Under the pieces are notes generated by a model. It had not been told where the DNA came from, did no database searches, and saw only the letters and a list, made by a program, of their open reading frames with translations. A DNA stretch of 64,000 bases from Agrypnia vestita (taxonomy: Eukaryota; Arthropoda; Insecta; Trichoptera; Phryganeidae): contig JADDOH010001555.1 of the NCBI GenBank assembly GCA_016648135.1, positions 310,001 through 374,000 of the forward strand, given 5' to 3'. The position numbers were made by a program, and so were the translations under genes. This document shows positions 11,716-22,830 of this stretch, in pieces (positions within the stretch are counted from its first letter, which is position 1; each line of letters opens with the position of its first letter).

Positions 11716-11879
11716 ATTTGTGTTTTATTTTAATATTTTTAAAACGTTAAAAATTGGTTAAAATCACAACCCCTGGTTCTTGCATCCGACTATAATTTAT
11801 TCGACCTCATAAATGCGTAAGATCGTGAATTTACAAACATCAAACTATTACCTAATAAACGAGCAGCAGCACAATAATA

Positions 11880-12140
11880 GAACGCCGTACATCACGTCGG
11901 CAAGAGTTCGCCGAAGCATTCCATAACAATAATCTCCCGGTTTGTTGTTTTATAGCTCCAACTAATGATTGATTTATACGCGTCAGGCGCACAGTACGGC
12001 TTTATTGTTTTGCAAACTGCAAAAAAACTTTTACGTGCGTTCAATTCGCCGGGCGGTAAATCAATCGCGATAGTTTGTTCAGTTGGTGAGTTATCACGGA
12101 TGCTCCCTGTCAAAATACTTTATTTGACATTCGGATGGGA
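11880..12140. other. GC-richer island with homeodomain-type words
   Basis: It is richer in GC than its surroundings and contains AATGATTGATTTATAC, which resembles combined Exd/Pbx and Hox binding words, plus AATCAATCGCG. Open frames on both strands overlap and show no domains. A cis-regulatory role is possible; this is inference from composition and words only. Confidence 0.3.
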
Positions 12141-12544
12141 TCAGTAAATTTTTGCTGGCGTCATCCACTGTTGAATTGAAAGAGAAATTATTTGCCAGGG
12201 GACGCAATTTCCAAAGTGATAAATAATAGACGTTTTTGACGCACTATTGCGTACAAATTGTTTTTAAAACCTAAAAACTGGTTTGATCCCACCTAGGTGA
12301 TGTAATCTGAAATGTGAATCAATACATCGTAACACTTATTTATTGAAAACAAATAAGTAGGTATCCACCTTCATTCTATTCGAAACATAAAAAATCTATG
12401 TACTGAAAAAATAATTGAACACCACCGGTATATAAACCCGAAATTTACTAGGAAAAAAGTCATACTTATTTCACCATATTGACTATTGACAACTTAATAC
12501 TACAAAAAATTTTTACTTAAAAAATTACTTGTGTTTATATTTGA
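12141..12544. other. Spacer without recognised genes
   Basis: No supported feature. It runs into the minisatellite. Confidence 0.35.
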
Positions 12545-12680
12545 AAAACTAACTAAGATGATAAGTAAAAACTAACTAAGACGGTAAGTAAAAACTAACT
12601 AAGTGATAAGTAAAAACTAACTAAGATACTAAGTAAAAACTATTTAAGATGAAAAGTAAAAACTAAGATGATGAGTAAAG
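12545..12680. repeat. Minisatellite, about 23-25 bp unit
   Basis: Five to six head-to-tail copies of a unit like AAGTAAAAACTAACTAAGAT, with small changes and one shortened copy at the end. No coding or promoter signal is seen in it. Confidence 0.85.
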
Positions 12681-12916
12681 AAAAAATACACACACACTTC
12701 GCTACAATTAAGTGTCACCACCATAAGCTCACAAATGAATTATTTTTTATCAAATTAGTTATTTATTATTTTTTATATCAGGGCTGAGCAACTGAGCATG
12801 TACCCTTCAATTGGATTTGGAATGTTGGCAAAAAGGTCCTATACGATTCTTTTTTTAAATTTTTTTTTGTAAAAAAACGATCGACACTTTATGTTTAGGA
12901 TTAGTTTTTTAGTATT

Positions 12917-12985
12917 CTGATGAAGGAAAGTGTATTTTCCCAAATGAATTGATTTTAATGGATAAAGGTTAAAAACAAAGTAATT
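12917..12985 (+). ncRNA. Hammerhead-like motif, class B, degraded
   Basis: CTGATGA at 12917-12923 is intact and stem II (GGAAA with TTTTCC) still pairs, but GAAACATGT has decayed to CAAATGAAT. A downstream AAAGGTTAAAAACAAAGT box matches the class B consensus. Likely inactive. Confidence 0.5.
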
Positions 12986-13329
12986 GTAAATTCGATAATG
13001 ATAACTGACCCGATGTTTTTGAAGTATACAATATATAGTCGTTCAATCTTTATTATTTATTATTCTGGAGAAAACAGTACATATTTGATTAATAAAAAAT
13101 AAAAAATCGGGTCTTTTCTCATTAGTGTTGCGCTATCATAACAATCATGTTGCTTACGTAATTGGTTACGTAATTGCAATTATATGACGATTACAATTAA
13201 ATCGTCAACTTTGTAATGAAATTTTATAAAAGACATACATTCATCATATTATAAATTGGGAATAATTAGTTTGTTTCACACACGTCTACTAGTTTATTAT
13301 TATCCAAATACTAAATTAAAGTAAACGCT

Positions 13330-13503
13330 GGAATAGTGGTCTGATGGTCGGTGGTTCGAGCCTCACTCCGGGACACCAGCAAGTTAGTCCTATTTTCATA
13401 GCAAAAGCGTTTAGCTTATTTAGATATATTTCCGCGATAGTGATGAAGATTTCGACATTTGGCCGACATCTTGACAATTCTCATGGAAACTTTACGCGTA
13501 TAC
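13330..13503 (+). repeat. tRNA-headed SINE, interrupted
   Basis: The B-box-like word GGTTCGAGCCT (about 13353-13363) and the following body words (TTAGTCCTATTTTCATAGCAAAAGCG) are shared, in opposite orientation, with 41130-41285 and 55890-56095. The element is broken on its 3' side by the hAT MITE that starts at 13504. It is not a functional tRNA gene because the acceptor stem does not close. Confidence 0.6.
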
Positions 13504-13732
13504 CAGGCGCGTGCGGTGGGAACATTTAAGCATGACTTTTTTGTAAACGTATATAATGGAAAAAATGAAAATCAAATATTTATGCTATAGATTTTTATGA
13601 CAATCAAAATATATATATACTATGACAACAGTTGTGACAGAAACATTGCGAAATATATATTGTATTCCGATTTTTTACCAAATAATTGGTTACGTAAAAG
13701 TCATGCTGCAATGTTCCCACTGCACGCCCCTG
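13504..13732. mobile_element. hAT MITE, 229 bp
   Basis: Inverted ends of about 38 bp begin CAGGCGCGTGCGGTGGGAAC and CAGGGGCGTGCAGTGGGAAC. Both sides carry an identical 8-bp duplication, GCGTATAC (13496-13503 and 13733-13740), which is diagnostic for hAT. The inside is AT-rich and non-coding. It shares its ends with the 990-bp element at 21652-22641, so one transposase source probably moved both. Confidence 0.9.
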
Positions 13733-13978
13733 GCGTATACCTATACGTAAATAAGTACATCCCATATATTTTGTATGTTAACGATATAATCATGTTATTC
13801 TGAGCATTTATTCATTACCAATGCCCTTTTGGGCTTTACAAGTATTTTATATATACCTTACATTATTTTTTCATAAACGTAGTGAGAAAATTACGTTATA
13901 AAATAAACAATTGTATACTATTGTATTTTACTATTATTCGTGGTAATTCATTATGATCATAATTAAACGAATTTACTT

Positions 13979-14191
13979 AATTCAGAATATTTTGAGTTTG
14001 TTCAAATCTTTCAGAACAGTGCTGGATTTATGTCACAGAGACATTATTAATCAATTAGTGTATATTATAGATATCTCACAGATATCCTCTGTGAGATATC
14101 TATAATATACACTAATTGATTAATAATGTCTCTGTGACATAAATCCAGCACTGTTCTGAAAGATTTGAACAAACTCAAAATATTCTGAATT
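13979..14191. repeat. Perfect palindrome, 104-bp arms, 5-bp centre
   Basis: Arms 13979-14082 and 14088-14191 are exact reverse complements, with TATCC between them. The arms carry the GATATCTCACAGA end of the R2 element. Exact identity suggests a recent origin. Both strands of an RNA across it would form a 104-bp hairpin. Confidence 0.9.
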
Positions 14192-14329
14192 GTAAATACT
14201 GGTAAAAAAAGGAATTTAACAAAAATTGGAAATAATATTTCCTGGCGTATCCTAGTGTAATGCAAGTATTCGGATGAATTTCATTACACACAATAAAGTA
14301 TATTGCTCCCATAAATTCCGTAAAAAATC

Positions 14330-14646
14330 AATGTAGATTTTCTCATTAGCGACATCTGTGGGGATTTAGGGGAATGAAAATGGCTTTGTACAGGCCGCAT
14401 GGAAAAGGCGCTTACAACTCATATATGAAAGCTTTTCACGCAATTTGAACATATATACAACTTCCAAAAAATGAATAAGCATGGTATATTCTATCATGGG
14501 TGGAAATGGCGAATGTTACAATTGTGTAAAGTGATCACTTAAGCCAACCATAAAAAGACAGGTCATAAGTCCTGTTACACCCAAATGACTTCTATACCTA
14601 CTTTCCCATAATTAATACAGTTTCGTCTCTGTGAGATATCTATAAT
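14330..14646 (-). repeat. R2 MITE-like repeat
   Basis: This copy lies in the opposite orientation to 19420-19712 and 47107-47436. Shared words include TCTATCATGGGTGGAAATGG, TAAGCCAACC and CTTTCCCATA, ending GTCTCTGTGAGATATC. The two ends of the family are inverted TATAGATATCTCA-type words. Non-coding. Confidence 0.65.
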
Positions 14647-14668
14647 ATACACTAATTGAATTTACTTA

Positions 14669-14965
14669 AGTTTATCACCACTTAATTTTTGGTATAACCA
14701 ACCATTTCAAAAACAACGTTCCTTCGTCAGGGTATACAAAATAAACTTTACAAATTATGAACAATCATACCCCGGTGTCAAGTGTCCGAATGGGGTAGTG
14801 GGTAATTTCACCTTATCACCTGTTTCTTTCCCACCCCCATTCGGACACTTGGCACCGAGGTATGATTGTTCATAATTTGTAAAGTTTATTTAGTATACCC
14901 TGACGAAAGAACGTTGTTTCCGAAACCAGTTGATTTTTATCAAAAATTAAGTGATGATAAACTTA
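14669..14965. repeat. Inverted repeat carrying two class B hammerhead-like relics
   Basis: Arms of about 120 bp meet at a centre near 14816. The plus arm holds CTGACGA (14900-14906), a weak stem II, GAAAC and CCAGTTG (to 14932), followed by a TTTTTATCAAAAA hairpin. The minus arm holds the mirror image at 14700-14730. Both first boxes carry a T to C change. This is a PLE-terminus type arrangement with no protein part left. Confidence 0.65.
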
Positions 14966-14998
14966 AGATAATTTCTATAAACAATTGTAAGTAGAAAA

Positions 14999-15232
14999 TG
15001 TAATACTCTTGTTTCGGGATGAGGAAGCTCCAAGTAAAGACTTTGTTCTCGTAAGTATTTATTCAGTGACAATAACGGTATAGACAAACGTTGTACAGTA
15101 AGATGCGGTCTGAATAACAATGGTAGTAAAAGAGAGAGCGACTCGACATTCACGCGCCTTTTTATACCTTCTCTCTCTCTGTCATGTAGTCTCTTTCTGG
15201 CGTCGCGACATACGTTCCTCAGATCTATTACA
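14999..15232 (-). mobile_element. Solo LTR, 234 bp, reverse orientation
   Basis: The unit begins TGTAATA and ends TATTACA and is flanked by the 5-bp duplication GAAAA on both sides (14994-14998 and 15233-15237). Read on the minus strand it has a TATA box (GGTATAAAAAGGCG) and a GAATAAA poly(A) signal downstream, the usual U3-R-U5 order. A second copy at 48860-49092 is about 95% identical by eye. No internal region is present, so it arose by recombination between two LTRs. The minus-strand frame across it is not a gene. Confidence 0.85.
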
Positions 15233-15479
15233 GAAAACATGTTTAAAAAATAAACAATAATAAAGTAAAAATAAAAAAACGCTACCTAGAGAAAAAAAAT
15301 CCCGACCACTTGATTATGATGTACTAGATTCCACTAGTATATTCCAAGTCTAAGGTATGCTTCTTTAAGGTATGCTCTTACATAAAGTAATGTCAAAAAT
15401 TTTGGAAATCTTATTAATTGGGGGTGTATGTTGGTTAATGTGAAGCATAATGCACATTTTGAAATATATTGTAATCCTG

Positions 15480-15930
15480 TTATAACTTCTGGCAATGAGT
15501 ACCACATTCAGCCGCGCACCGCGGTAAAGGTATCAAAACACCGAGTCGTTCCGCGACCATTCAATTATTACAAAACAGCTAGAATCAAAGCGCTCAAACG
15601 CCGGGAACGTCGGAAAAGCGGCGCCTCGCGTTCATAAATTACCGTTCGGGCCAAAACAAAGGTTGGTTCGTTTATTTCTAGTGCACTGAACGTGTATACG
15701 TTGGCCCCAGTCCAAAATACACCATCGTTCATATTAATTGCCCCATGTCAGGTGGGAAAATGCTAGAAGATGCTTCAATACCGTCTGGCCGCTGCGAGCG
15801 AATAATGATCGACTTGTTGCCCAATGAAAGCTTTTACGGCGCATTTTCCAATTCGCCGTGATTTACGGCCGACATAATTATGCCGCTTCTGTTTTTGCGT
15901 TCGTTTCTCACGAAAATATACCTATTACTC
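15480..15930. other. GC-richer island
   Basis: A long stretch richer in GC and free of the repeats found elsewhere. The plus-strand frame at 15428-15637 ends in an arginine-rich run but shows no domain. Candidate single-copy host DNA, perhaps regulatory. Confidence 0.3.
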
Positions 15931-16089
15931 TGCTAAGCAATCGATCAATTTCGTATAGAACTATATGTTCCGTTTTATTATGCCATTTCAACGTTATTAG
16001 TTATTAGTTAGTGTACATCGCAGTAACCAACGTATAATAATAAAAAATCTAATATAATCAAACAATTCGTTGAGCAAACAAATTGCGGC

Positions 16090-16260
16090 CTATTTTTTGA
16101 AGTTAAACATCCTTTCTCTCGCTTTCCTGCAATCTGTGGCAGTGATTTAGTGAAAATGGGTAAAAATTCGTAACAGGAAATAAGACGCCGGAGAGGCGCG
16201 CGCAAATTCATTTGACCAATGAGCGCGCGCGCAGTGCACGCGACAGAAAAATCATCGTTT
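16090..16260 (-). repeat. CGCG/CCAAT-containing repeat, copy 1
   Basis: The reverse complement matches 55080-55215: GCGCGCTCATTGGTCAAATG, then CTTATTTCCTGT and GATTGCAGGAAAGCGAGAG. It contains a CCAAT word (GACCAATGAG) beside a CGCG run. The two copies lie in opposite orientation 39 kb apart. Confidence 0.65.
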
Positions 16261-16879
16261 TTAAATTATACAATTCTGTTTTTTTAAAACAAATATGTGG
16301 GAATTTCGACGTTTAAGTGAATTTTTTTTTGATAGAACGAAAGGTTTATATGTTAGTTAGTGTTTAAGACAGAGAATTCTTTTCCTTTCGAGGAAAATTA
16401 GACGGCGCGGATCAAATCAAAAACCTTTTATCACCAAAAAAATATCACATTTGGACATTGACAGACTATCTTCAGAAATGTCAGTTTAACAAACATGTTG
16501 CGTATTGATGAAATTCAATATGTAATGTGTCGAGATAAATTTAAAAGAGAGACTTATAAAAAATCTGTTCGACAAAATTTTTTTTCGATATTTAAACCAT
16601 TTTGTCAACAATAATAATGGCTGTAATGGATTCTTATCGTAAAAGAAACCATTTAAAAACACCTGTTGACGAAAAATGTTGATTCAAATCAAATGAAGTG
16701 GTTAAAATATTTAGCAATTTGTAAGGCGATATTATATATTCGTGGACATGTTGAGTTACCTACCAAGATTCGTATTAAATACATTCATGGTATAAGGTCC
16801 ACCAAATTCGTTAATATCATAGTACACTGTTTTATCGACACGGTCAAAAGTATTTACCGACAGTTCACAGTGGGGCGAA
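16261..16879. other. Spacer between two duplicated blocks
   Basis: No match to the corresponding interval 54721-55079 is apparent, although both sides are duplicated. The frame at 16666-16929 shows no domain. Confidence 0.35.
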
Positions 16880-17125
16880 ATTCAATAATAAATAAAGGCA
16901 CATACATTTTCTTTACTTGTATTTACTAATTAATAAATATATAGCTTTTATTAAATTTTGAGGTTAATTTATTAATTTATTAAGGTCTCTTCTCAATTGA
17001 TACATTTAATTTTGATTAAAAAAATAGCTTTTTTTAAATTTTGATGTTAATTTCTGTCGCAGCTGAATTGATATTTTTAATTGTGAGATGCCAAATGTTA
17101 CACATCATATGCGACTACTGTAAGG
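16880..17125 (-). repeat. Dispersed repeat, partner of 54565-54720
   Basis: The reverse complement shares ACAAGTAAAGAAAATGTATG and CGCATATGATGTGTAACATT with 54565-54720. Together with 16090-16260 it forms a collinear inverted pair of blocks. Confidence 0.6.
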
Positions 17126-17220
17126 CTCGCTAGTTTTTTTTTAAATATTAGAAATCAACATATTGATTATCTCCCTGGTTTTTTTTCTGGAGAATTATTC
17201 CGTGTTTTTGCAACCTTTCT

Positions 17221-17336
17221 GGCCAACGTTTCGAATCTCATTACGGAAACCATCATCAGGGCTGATGTGCTGAGTCAACACATCAGCCCCGATGGTGTAC
17301 TCTGCAATGGGATTCGAAACTTCGGCCAGAAAAGTC
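17221..17336. ncRNA. Inverted pair of class D hammerhead-like motifs
   Basis: The minus copy (17222-17260) reads CTGATGA, T, a stem II of GGTTTC with GAGATT, GAAA, the self-complementary ACGT and T, and stem I GCC/GGC pairs. All core boxes are intact. The plus copy (17283-17330) has CTGATGA changed to CCGATGG. The two face each other across a short ATCAGGGCTGATG centre. The minus copy could still self-cleave; this is an inference from the fold. Confidence 0.6.
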
Positions 17337-17454
17337 ATAAAAAAACGGCATAATACTCAAGAAAACACAAACCAGAAGGCTGAACGGCCGTGAAAACCTA
17401 AAAACATTCTTAACATTTGATAATTTTAATGATAGGAATCTCCTTCAAACTGTA

Positions 17455-17545
17455 ATGATGTTTATTTGTTCCCTTTTTCCAATGTTTATTTGTCCTTTTT
17501 TACGCTATTCACCGTATGCACACACAAATAAATAAATACATAGAA
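17455..17545 (+). repeat. Non-LTR 3' end with AAATAAATA tail
   Basis: It ends CACCGTATGCACACACAAAT followed by AAATAAATA. The same end, with one change, occurs at 61370-61435. Such a shared 3' end with a short tail is typical of truncated LINE or SINE copies. Confidence 0.5.
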
Positions 17546-18230
17546 AAATTAATTTTCAACAAAAAAGTTAGGGGATGTTATAACAATATTAAATCTGATA
17601 CAGAATCATTATGAAAATAAAGATAATAAATTTATGAGATTGTATTATATATAAATAAGAACGAGAAACCTTTGGCGATATTTCACAACTGTGCACCTGT
17701 GTTCAGTAAGACCAACGGCTCCTGTCATTGCATATGATGTCCATATCAAATTCCTCACCTGTAATTTAATAATTATTATTACAGACATTGTCATCTATGC
17801 TCGGTTAGAAATGTTTCTCCAGAATTAAATCCTGTACATTACAAAGTCATCATCACTGCGTTGTAAGGGTTTTCAACTCAACCATGTTTTGGTAAGTTTT
17901 AAGCAAATAGCGCTTAGCATTAATGCAATTATTTAAGAATATTTAACCTAAACTTTATTTTATGTAATAGGTAATTATTCACTGGACTTAAGACGTAAAA
18001 AAGGGGTAAACTTGAATACTAATGTTATATCTCTGTGAGACTAACTTCGTATGTATATAATTGTAACGTATCTGTGTGACGTCTTTCTGATGGATGAGAG
18101 TGACAGACGGCGTGGAAGAACGAGAGAGCGAATGGTATAAAGCGAGAGGCAGCATTTTGCGGCCTCTCTCATTCCGTAGCCACCTCGACATGAATAGTAC
18201 TCCTATTGTATTAGAACACCTTATTTTACC
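17546..18230. other. Spacer with a possible promoter-like patch
   Basis: No gene seen. From about 18062 there is TGTAACGTATCTG and then GGTATAAAGCGAG near 18134, which looks like the start and TATA box of another LTR, but I found no second copy or end. Confidence 0.35.
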
Positions 18231-18835
18231 TGTAATAATTGTAAACTAATAAGTGTCTAGAAGCCACGACAATGAGTTTCATTGGAATTCCGAACATCCA
18301 GGTTCTTCTCCACCCACACGGGAAAGAACATTAAAATAATTTATCTTAATTAAATAATTCAATAAGCCTGGAAACTACGAGAATATTCTCGTAAACATTG
18401 GATATCAGCATTAGCCTATATAAATAGGACCGCATACGGGGATAAGGATGGTTGTTGTTTTTGGGCGCGCTTGACAGCGGCACAAAAGCGAACGCGGTCG
18501 CGAGTTGCAAAGGCCAGGGGGCCAAGCGAGCGGCAATTCGATAGCGAGTACTCTGGAAAGTTCTTACGTAGCGAAATAAACCGATGCGAAATAATACGTG
18601 CGGAATTGGATGGAATGTTCTAGTGAATAGTGAATAAAGTGTTAAAGCGATTACAAAGTGTCTATTTACGAATGATAAATTTACGAAATATTTTAATTTA
18701 AATAACAGCGTTAAGTCAAATAGTATTAAGTGACCTTGTACAATCGATTAATTAATCAATCAGTAATTAAAAAATCCGTCATTAAATTCCAGCGTCTCAT
18801 TAATTCCTTTCGCAGCCACAACACGTGACAAAACA
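18231..18835 (+). mobile_element. LTR-like promoter and 3'-end block
   Basis: The block begins TGTAATAATTG and has a TATA box (CTATATAAATAGG near 18415). It contains GCGAAATAAACC and GAATAAAG signals and ends near GCCACAACACGTGACA. The layout and several words are shared with 30774-31237 (CCACGACACGTGCC) and more loosely with 31908-32345. I read these as related LTRs or LTR-plus-leader pieces. No target duplication was found, so the borders are uncertain, and a cellular promoter is the alternative. Confidence 0.4.
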
Positions 18836-18939
18836 TATAAAAATATTGCTGAATACTAACCATTTGACTAAATAAATATTATGTCCTACTGTCTGTTTAG
18901 AGATTCTATACATCAAATTCTTTATGTTGCTCACCCCAC

Positions 18940-19015
18940 AAATATAGCTCTCATAAGGAGGCCACGACCCACCAAGGGTTGCAGTGCCAAGAGTGATGAT
19001 GATGTTATAGCTCTC
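18940..19015 (+). repeat. LINE 3' terminus with ATG-repeat tail
   Basis: The sequence GGCCACGACCCACCAAGGGT up to GAGTGA encodes EATTHQGLQCQE before the stop and is followed by GATGATGATG. The same terminus occurs at 59870-60065 (minus) and 63160-63235. It is a severely 5'-truncated non-LTR copy. Confidence 0.65.
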
Positions 19016-19032
19016 TAATTGATTCCCCTTAT

Positions 19033-19416
19033 TTGTTCTTAATATTCTGGACCTTTATTCAAAGATTGCAACTTTTTCTGTGTTCTCAGACATTTAAACG
19101 AACAGCTTATCAAATCGATGACCCTACCATATTGCGCAATGCCATTGCGTCGAGCCCGGGGGACATTAATCATAGCCAAGACTCGCAGCCATTTGTACTT
19201 AGCATACCCGCCTCGTGTAATAGCCGATACCAGGTATATTTGGACGAAACGCATCTCGTCATGCGATACCTCTGTGCAGGCGCAGGCCACCACTAATCTT
19301 CCTCAAGCCCACGTCGCAAGGACCGTTTAGGACCGTAGTGAAGTCAGAACGTTTGGCCAGACGAAAATTAATGGTGGCTGTTTTATATTCGTTTAAAATA
19401 AAGACAGCTTTAAAGA
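19033..19416. other. GC-richer island
   Basis: Several open frames on both strands overlap here, which usually reflects GC content rather than coding. No domain recognised. Candidate single-copy host sequence. Confidence 0.25.
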
Positions 19417-19419
19417 TAT

Positions 19420-19712
19420 ATTATAGATGTCCCATAGAGACGAAATTATATTTTCTTATAGGAAAGTAGTTATGGAAGTCTTTGGGTGTTCTTAGGGCTT
19501 ACGACCTATCGTATGGCTGGCTTAAATTATCACATTACAAAATGTAACGTACACTATTTATTTCCACCCATGATAGAATACAAGATCTATCAAATTTTTG
19601 GATGCTGTATATATTTAAGTTTTACAACCCGTTTCATTTGTAGTTATCACTAGCACGACCGGCATTCATTCCCCTTAATTAAACACAGATGTCACTAATA
19701 AGATATCTATTT
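19420..19712 (+). repeat. R2 MITE-like repeat
   Basis: It runs from ATTATAGATGTCCCATAGAG to GATATCTATTTTTGATTGG. Internal words GGAAAGTAG, CTTACGACCTATCG and CCACCCATGATAGAAT match the other R2 copies. Non-coding. The following 19713-20275 interval is extended R2-linked repeat (TACACTAGAATACGCCTGAA) and a spacer with a CTGTC-rich patch. Confidence 0.65.
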
Positions 19713-20275
19713 TTGATTGGAATTTTTTTGATGCAATATCCTTTATATGTGAAATGAGAATCTTCCAAATCATTAGCATTACACTAGAATACGCCTGAAA
19801 TACTATTTCAATTTTTTTAACTCCTTTTTAGACCAGTTTTTTATATACCGTGTTCTGAAAAATTTGGACAAACTCAAAATATTACTGGTAATTACTAATA
19901 TCATTTTGATATTGAAGAAAAATATTTATTTCATGCCTTTCAATCAAACATATTACTTTCATTATCTGTCCATCTGTCCGTCTGTCTATCCATCCGTAAC
20001 TTAGTGTAACGTGCAATTTCGTTCGAATTCACGACTTAAAAACCAAATTAAACGGCAGGAGATGGGGCTTGAATCCCGGGCCACCAAACCCAAACCGGCA
20101 ACTTCACGCATTTTGCTACGGCCGCCTTTCTGTGGACAGCCAAAAAGACAGTATAAATGTATACTAGGGCTTAGCAAGGACGCGAACCAACATTCCGTCA
20201 TTTTTGTTGGGTTACAGCTGGTTATTTTAATACGTGATGAGAGACAGGTAATTCAGTAATTAGAAGAAACTTATC

Positions 20276-20773
20276 AAAAGTAATAATGAATTTAAGAATT
20301 GAATACAAAGAGATAATTATAAAATATTTGAAGTTTATAGCGTTGACCTTGTGGTTGGAGATAATTATTAATTTGAATTAATATAGATTTTGTATAAACC
20401 ACTAGAAGCAACTTTTGGTTACCGGTTTCGATACCACTGTAAAAGTAATAATGAATTTAAGAGTTGAATACAAAGAGATAATTATAAAATATTTGAAGTT
20501 TATAGCGTTGACCTTGTGGTTGGAGATAATTATTAATTTGAATTAATATAGATTTTGTATAAACCGCTAGAAGCAACTTTTGGTTACCGGTTTCGATACC
20601 ACTGTAAAAGTAATAATGAATTTAAGAGTTGAATACAAAGAGATAATTATAAAATATTTGAAGTTTATAGCGTTGACTTTGTGGTTGGAGATAATTATTA
20701 ATTTGAATTAATATTGATTTTGTATAAACCACTAGAAGCAACTTTTGGTTACCGGTTTCGATACCACTGTATC
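20276..20773 (-). repeat. Tandem array, 3 x 165 bp, with class E ribozyme half
   Basis: Three head-to-tail copies start at 20276, 20441 and 20606, differing by only a few bases. Each unit, read on the minus strand, carries GGTATCGAAACCGGTAACC and then AGTGGTTTATACAAA. These are the GAAA box, a self-complementary ACCGGT stem III and the downstream AGTGGT box of the class E motif at 60451. At the array's right edge (20760-20773) a full stem II, GATAC-AGTG-GTATC, is also present. The first box there reads CTAACCA instead of CTGATGA. The array resembles ribozyme-bearing satellites derived from retroelements. Confidence 0.8.
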
Positions 20774-21651
20774 TTGGTTAGACGCATACTAACTACCTTT
20801 ACCCGTTTTGGTAAACAGGTTAATTATTGAACGGTGGAGTGTCCACAGTTATGGTGGGGGTAATTGACAAGTAGACACCGAAATGGGGAATACCTATATA
20901 TCAAACAATGGATTATTCGTGAAATTCAACTGGTTATTATTTATATTGGCTTTAGTATTCTGGCATTTCTTGATTACTAATATGTTTAAGTCATCCAATC
21001 AATGGCCTCTAATATTTTATATGGAGAATCTCAATACGGTTTTCTTTTTTAAATGTGTGGTCTCTTTCTAAACTATGGTTCGCGAATTATGAGAAGTTAT
21101 TATTATTTAAACATCTTAAATGTCTCTATACTCTAACATTAAAATTATGTGCCGTTTTACCTATAAAAATGCCGAACAGTTATTACAATTTAGTTTATAC
21201 TCGTGTACACCGATTCAATAAAATTAACTTGTTTACCGAAATGGGTGATATAAAGTAAGTATAGTTAGTATTCGTTGCGTAAGTAACGTGCACTATAAAT
21301 AGTAGTTAATTATTGAAATCTAACAAACTTCAACAATCTTCAAGTTTCTTACAAATATATTCATTAAACGTAACTAAAAATGAGAGGTATAAAAGCAAAA
21401 GCAATATTCTACCGAGGTGTTTCAGCAATAAATACAAAAAAACTATTCACTAATTAAGGAAACTTCTCTGGAATCTGCGAAATTGTATGTCGTATTGGAA
21501 ATTTAAAAATAATTTTCACCTCAGTTTTCCTTTTATATACGTGCATAAAAAAATATTTAACATCTTAATATAGATATTGCTGCCAAATAGTGAACACTGA
21601 TGCTTTTGCTATTTACATAATTATATATTGCTGTATTTGCTATGTTGTTTC
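20774..21651. other. Spacer without recognised genes
   Basis: Two short plus-strand frames (20883-21071, 21055-21258) have no recognisable domain. A GGTATAAAAGCAAAAGC word near 21387 matches the R3 end, so an old R3 scrap is likely there. Confidence 0.4.
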
Positions 21652-22641
21652 CAGGGGCGTGCAGGGAGAACAAGAGGCATGCCTTTTTCCTATATTCTGA
21701 AAAGGAACCGAAATTAGAGATGTATGTCTTAATATTCCTATCATAATAAGTTACATGTTTTTCAGATTTTAATATTTCATAATATTCTGCCAGATAAATA
21801 TTTAATTTATATTTTTTCCAAATATATGAAGACCCCATGGCAAAAAGTTTTTTACTAACATTTTTGTCAAAAGTGAGTTAATAAGCCGTCTAAACTAAAT
21901 ATTGTACGCTCTTTCCATTGGAAATAAATTCAGAATTTAAAAATAATTATAACATGTTCAAATCATAGGGATGAACATGTTAACTACATTTTTTCATAAA
22001 AATCAAATCAGTTACTAATGGGAAGAAAATTTTATCTTCAATACTAACATGTTCATAACCATCATTCTGAAATTATCACGCCTTTTAATTTGATTGGAAT
22101 ATTTATAGTTCATATAAATTTTACTCTGGCAGAACTGTCATATATTTGTTTTTATTTGAAGACTATTATAATATGTACTTACATATTATTTTTCAATTAA
22201 ATGGTACATACCATGTTTTGTATTATTAATTAACATGCCAGGTATTTTGTAATTTTGGATAATTGATGGTAAAAACGGATAGCATTTGAATGGTTGTTTG
22301 ATGTTCGTGTTTTACCAATTTTAAAAGGTGTTATTCTATTAAAAATGAGCTCCAGAGGCGAAAAAATGGTTGTTAACTACATCTTTTTAGGGAAAATTAG
22401 TATATTTTTATTTTTTTGTGCATAAATGCGTTTTTTACTTTGTAAATACTTTTTTGATATTTTAGTGACATAAATCAATAAAAATTAATCTTGAATTGGC
22501 AATAAAACATATTTCTCAAAGGCAAAATGCAAATGTCTAATTGTCTCAGAATGACTTGAATGTTAGCTAACAACTTCTTTCCCTGGGGTCTTCACATTTT
22601 TAAATATAAGTAGTGCTTCTTTTTTTCACTGTACGCGCCTG
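21652..22641. mobile_element. Non-autonomous hAT element, 990 bp
   Basis: The left end CAGGGGCGTGCAGGGAGAAC and right end CAGGCGCGTACAGTGAAAAA (read inward) match the ends of the 229-bp MITE at 13504. The 8-bp duplication GTTGTTTC is exact on both sides (21644-21651 and 22642-22649). No transposase frame with a hAT dimerisation or RNase-H signature is visible inside. A short inverted word GAACATGTT occurs near 21953 and 21975. Confidence 0.88.
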
Positions 22642-22649
22642 GTTGTTTC

Positions 22650-22826
22650 AGTCTAAATTCGTTCATCAATCAATCAATTCCCGCTCGCTGCGCCTCTGAC
22701 AGTCAAGCGAACGTAAGCGGCGCGGCGAGGAGACCACACAAAACCTCTTCACTGTCTCTAGGTAAATGATGATGGAAGAAGCATGATTTATTATTATGGT
22801 TGAAACAAAATAACTTGTGTAACCCC
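22650..22826. other. Short GC-richer spacer
   Basis: Nothing supported; a CGCTGCGCC-containing patch lies between the hAT element and the next inverted-repeat element. Confidence 0.3.
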
Positions 22827-22830
22827 TTAA

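Noticed and set aside
20276..20770. CRISPR-like array
   Set aside because: The 165-bp units are directly adjacent with no spacers, and the window is eukaryotic.
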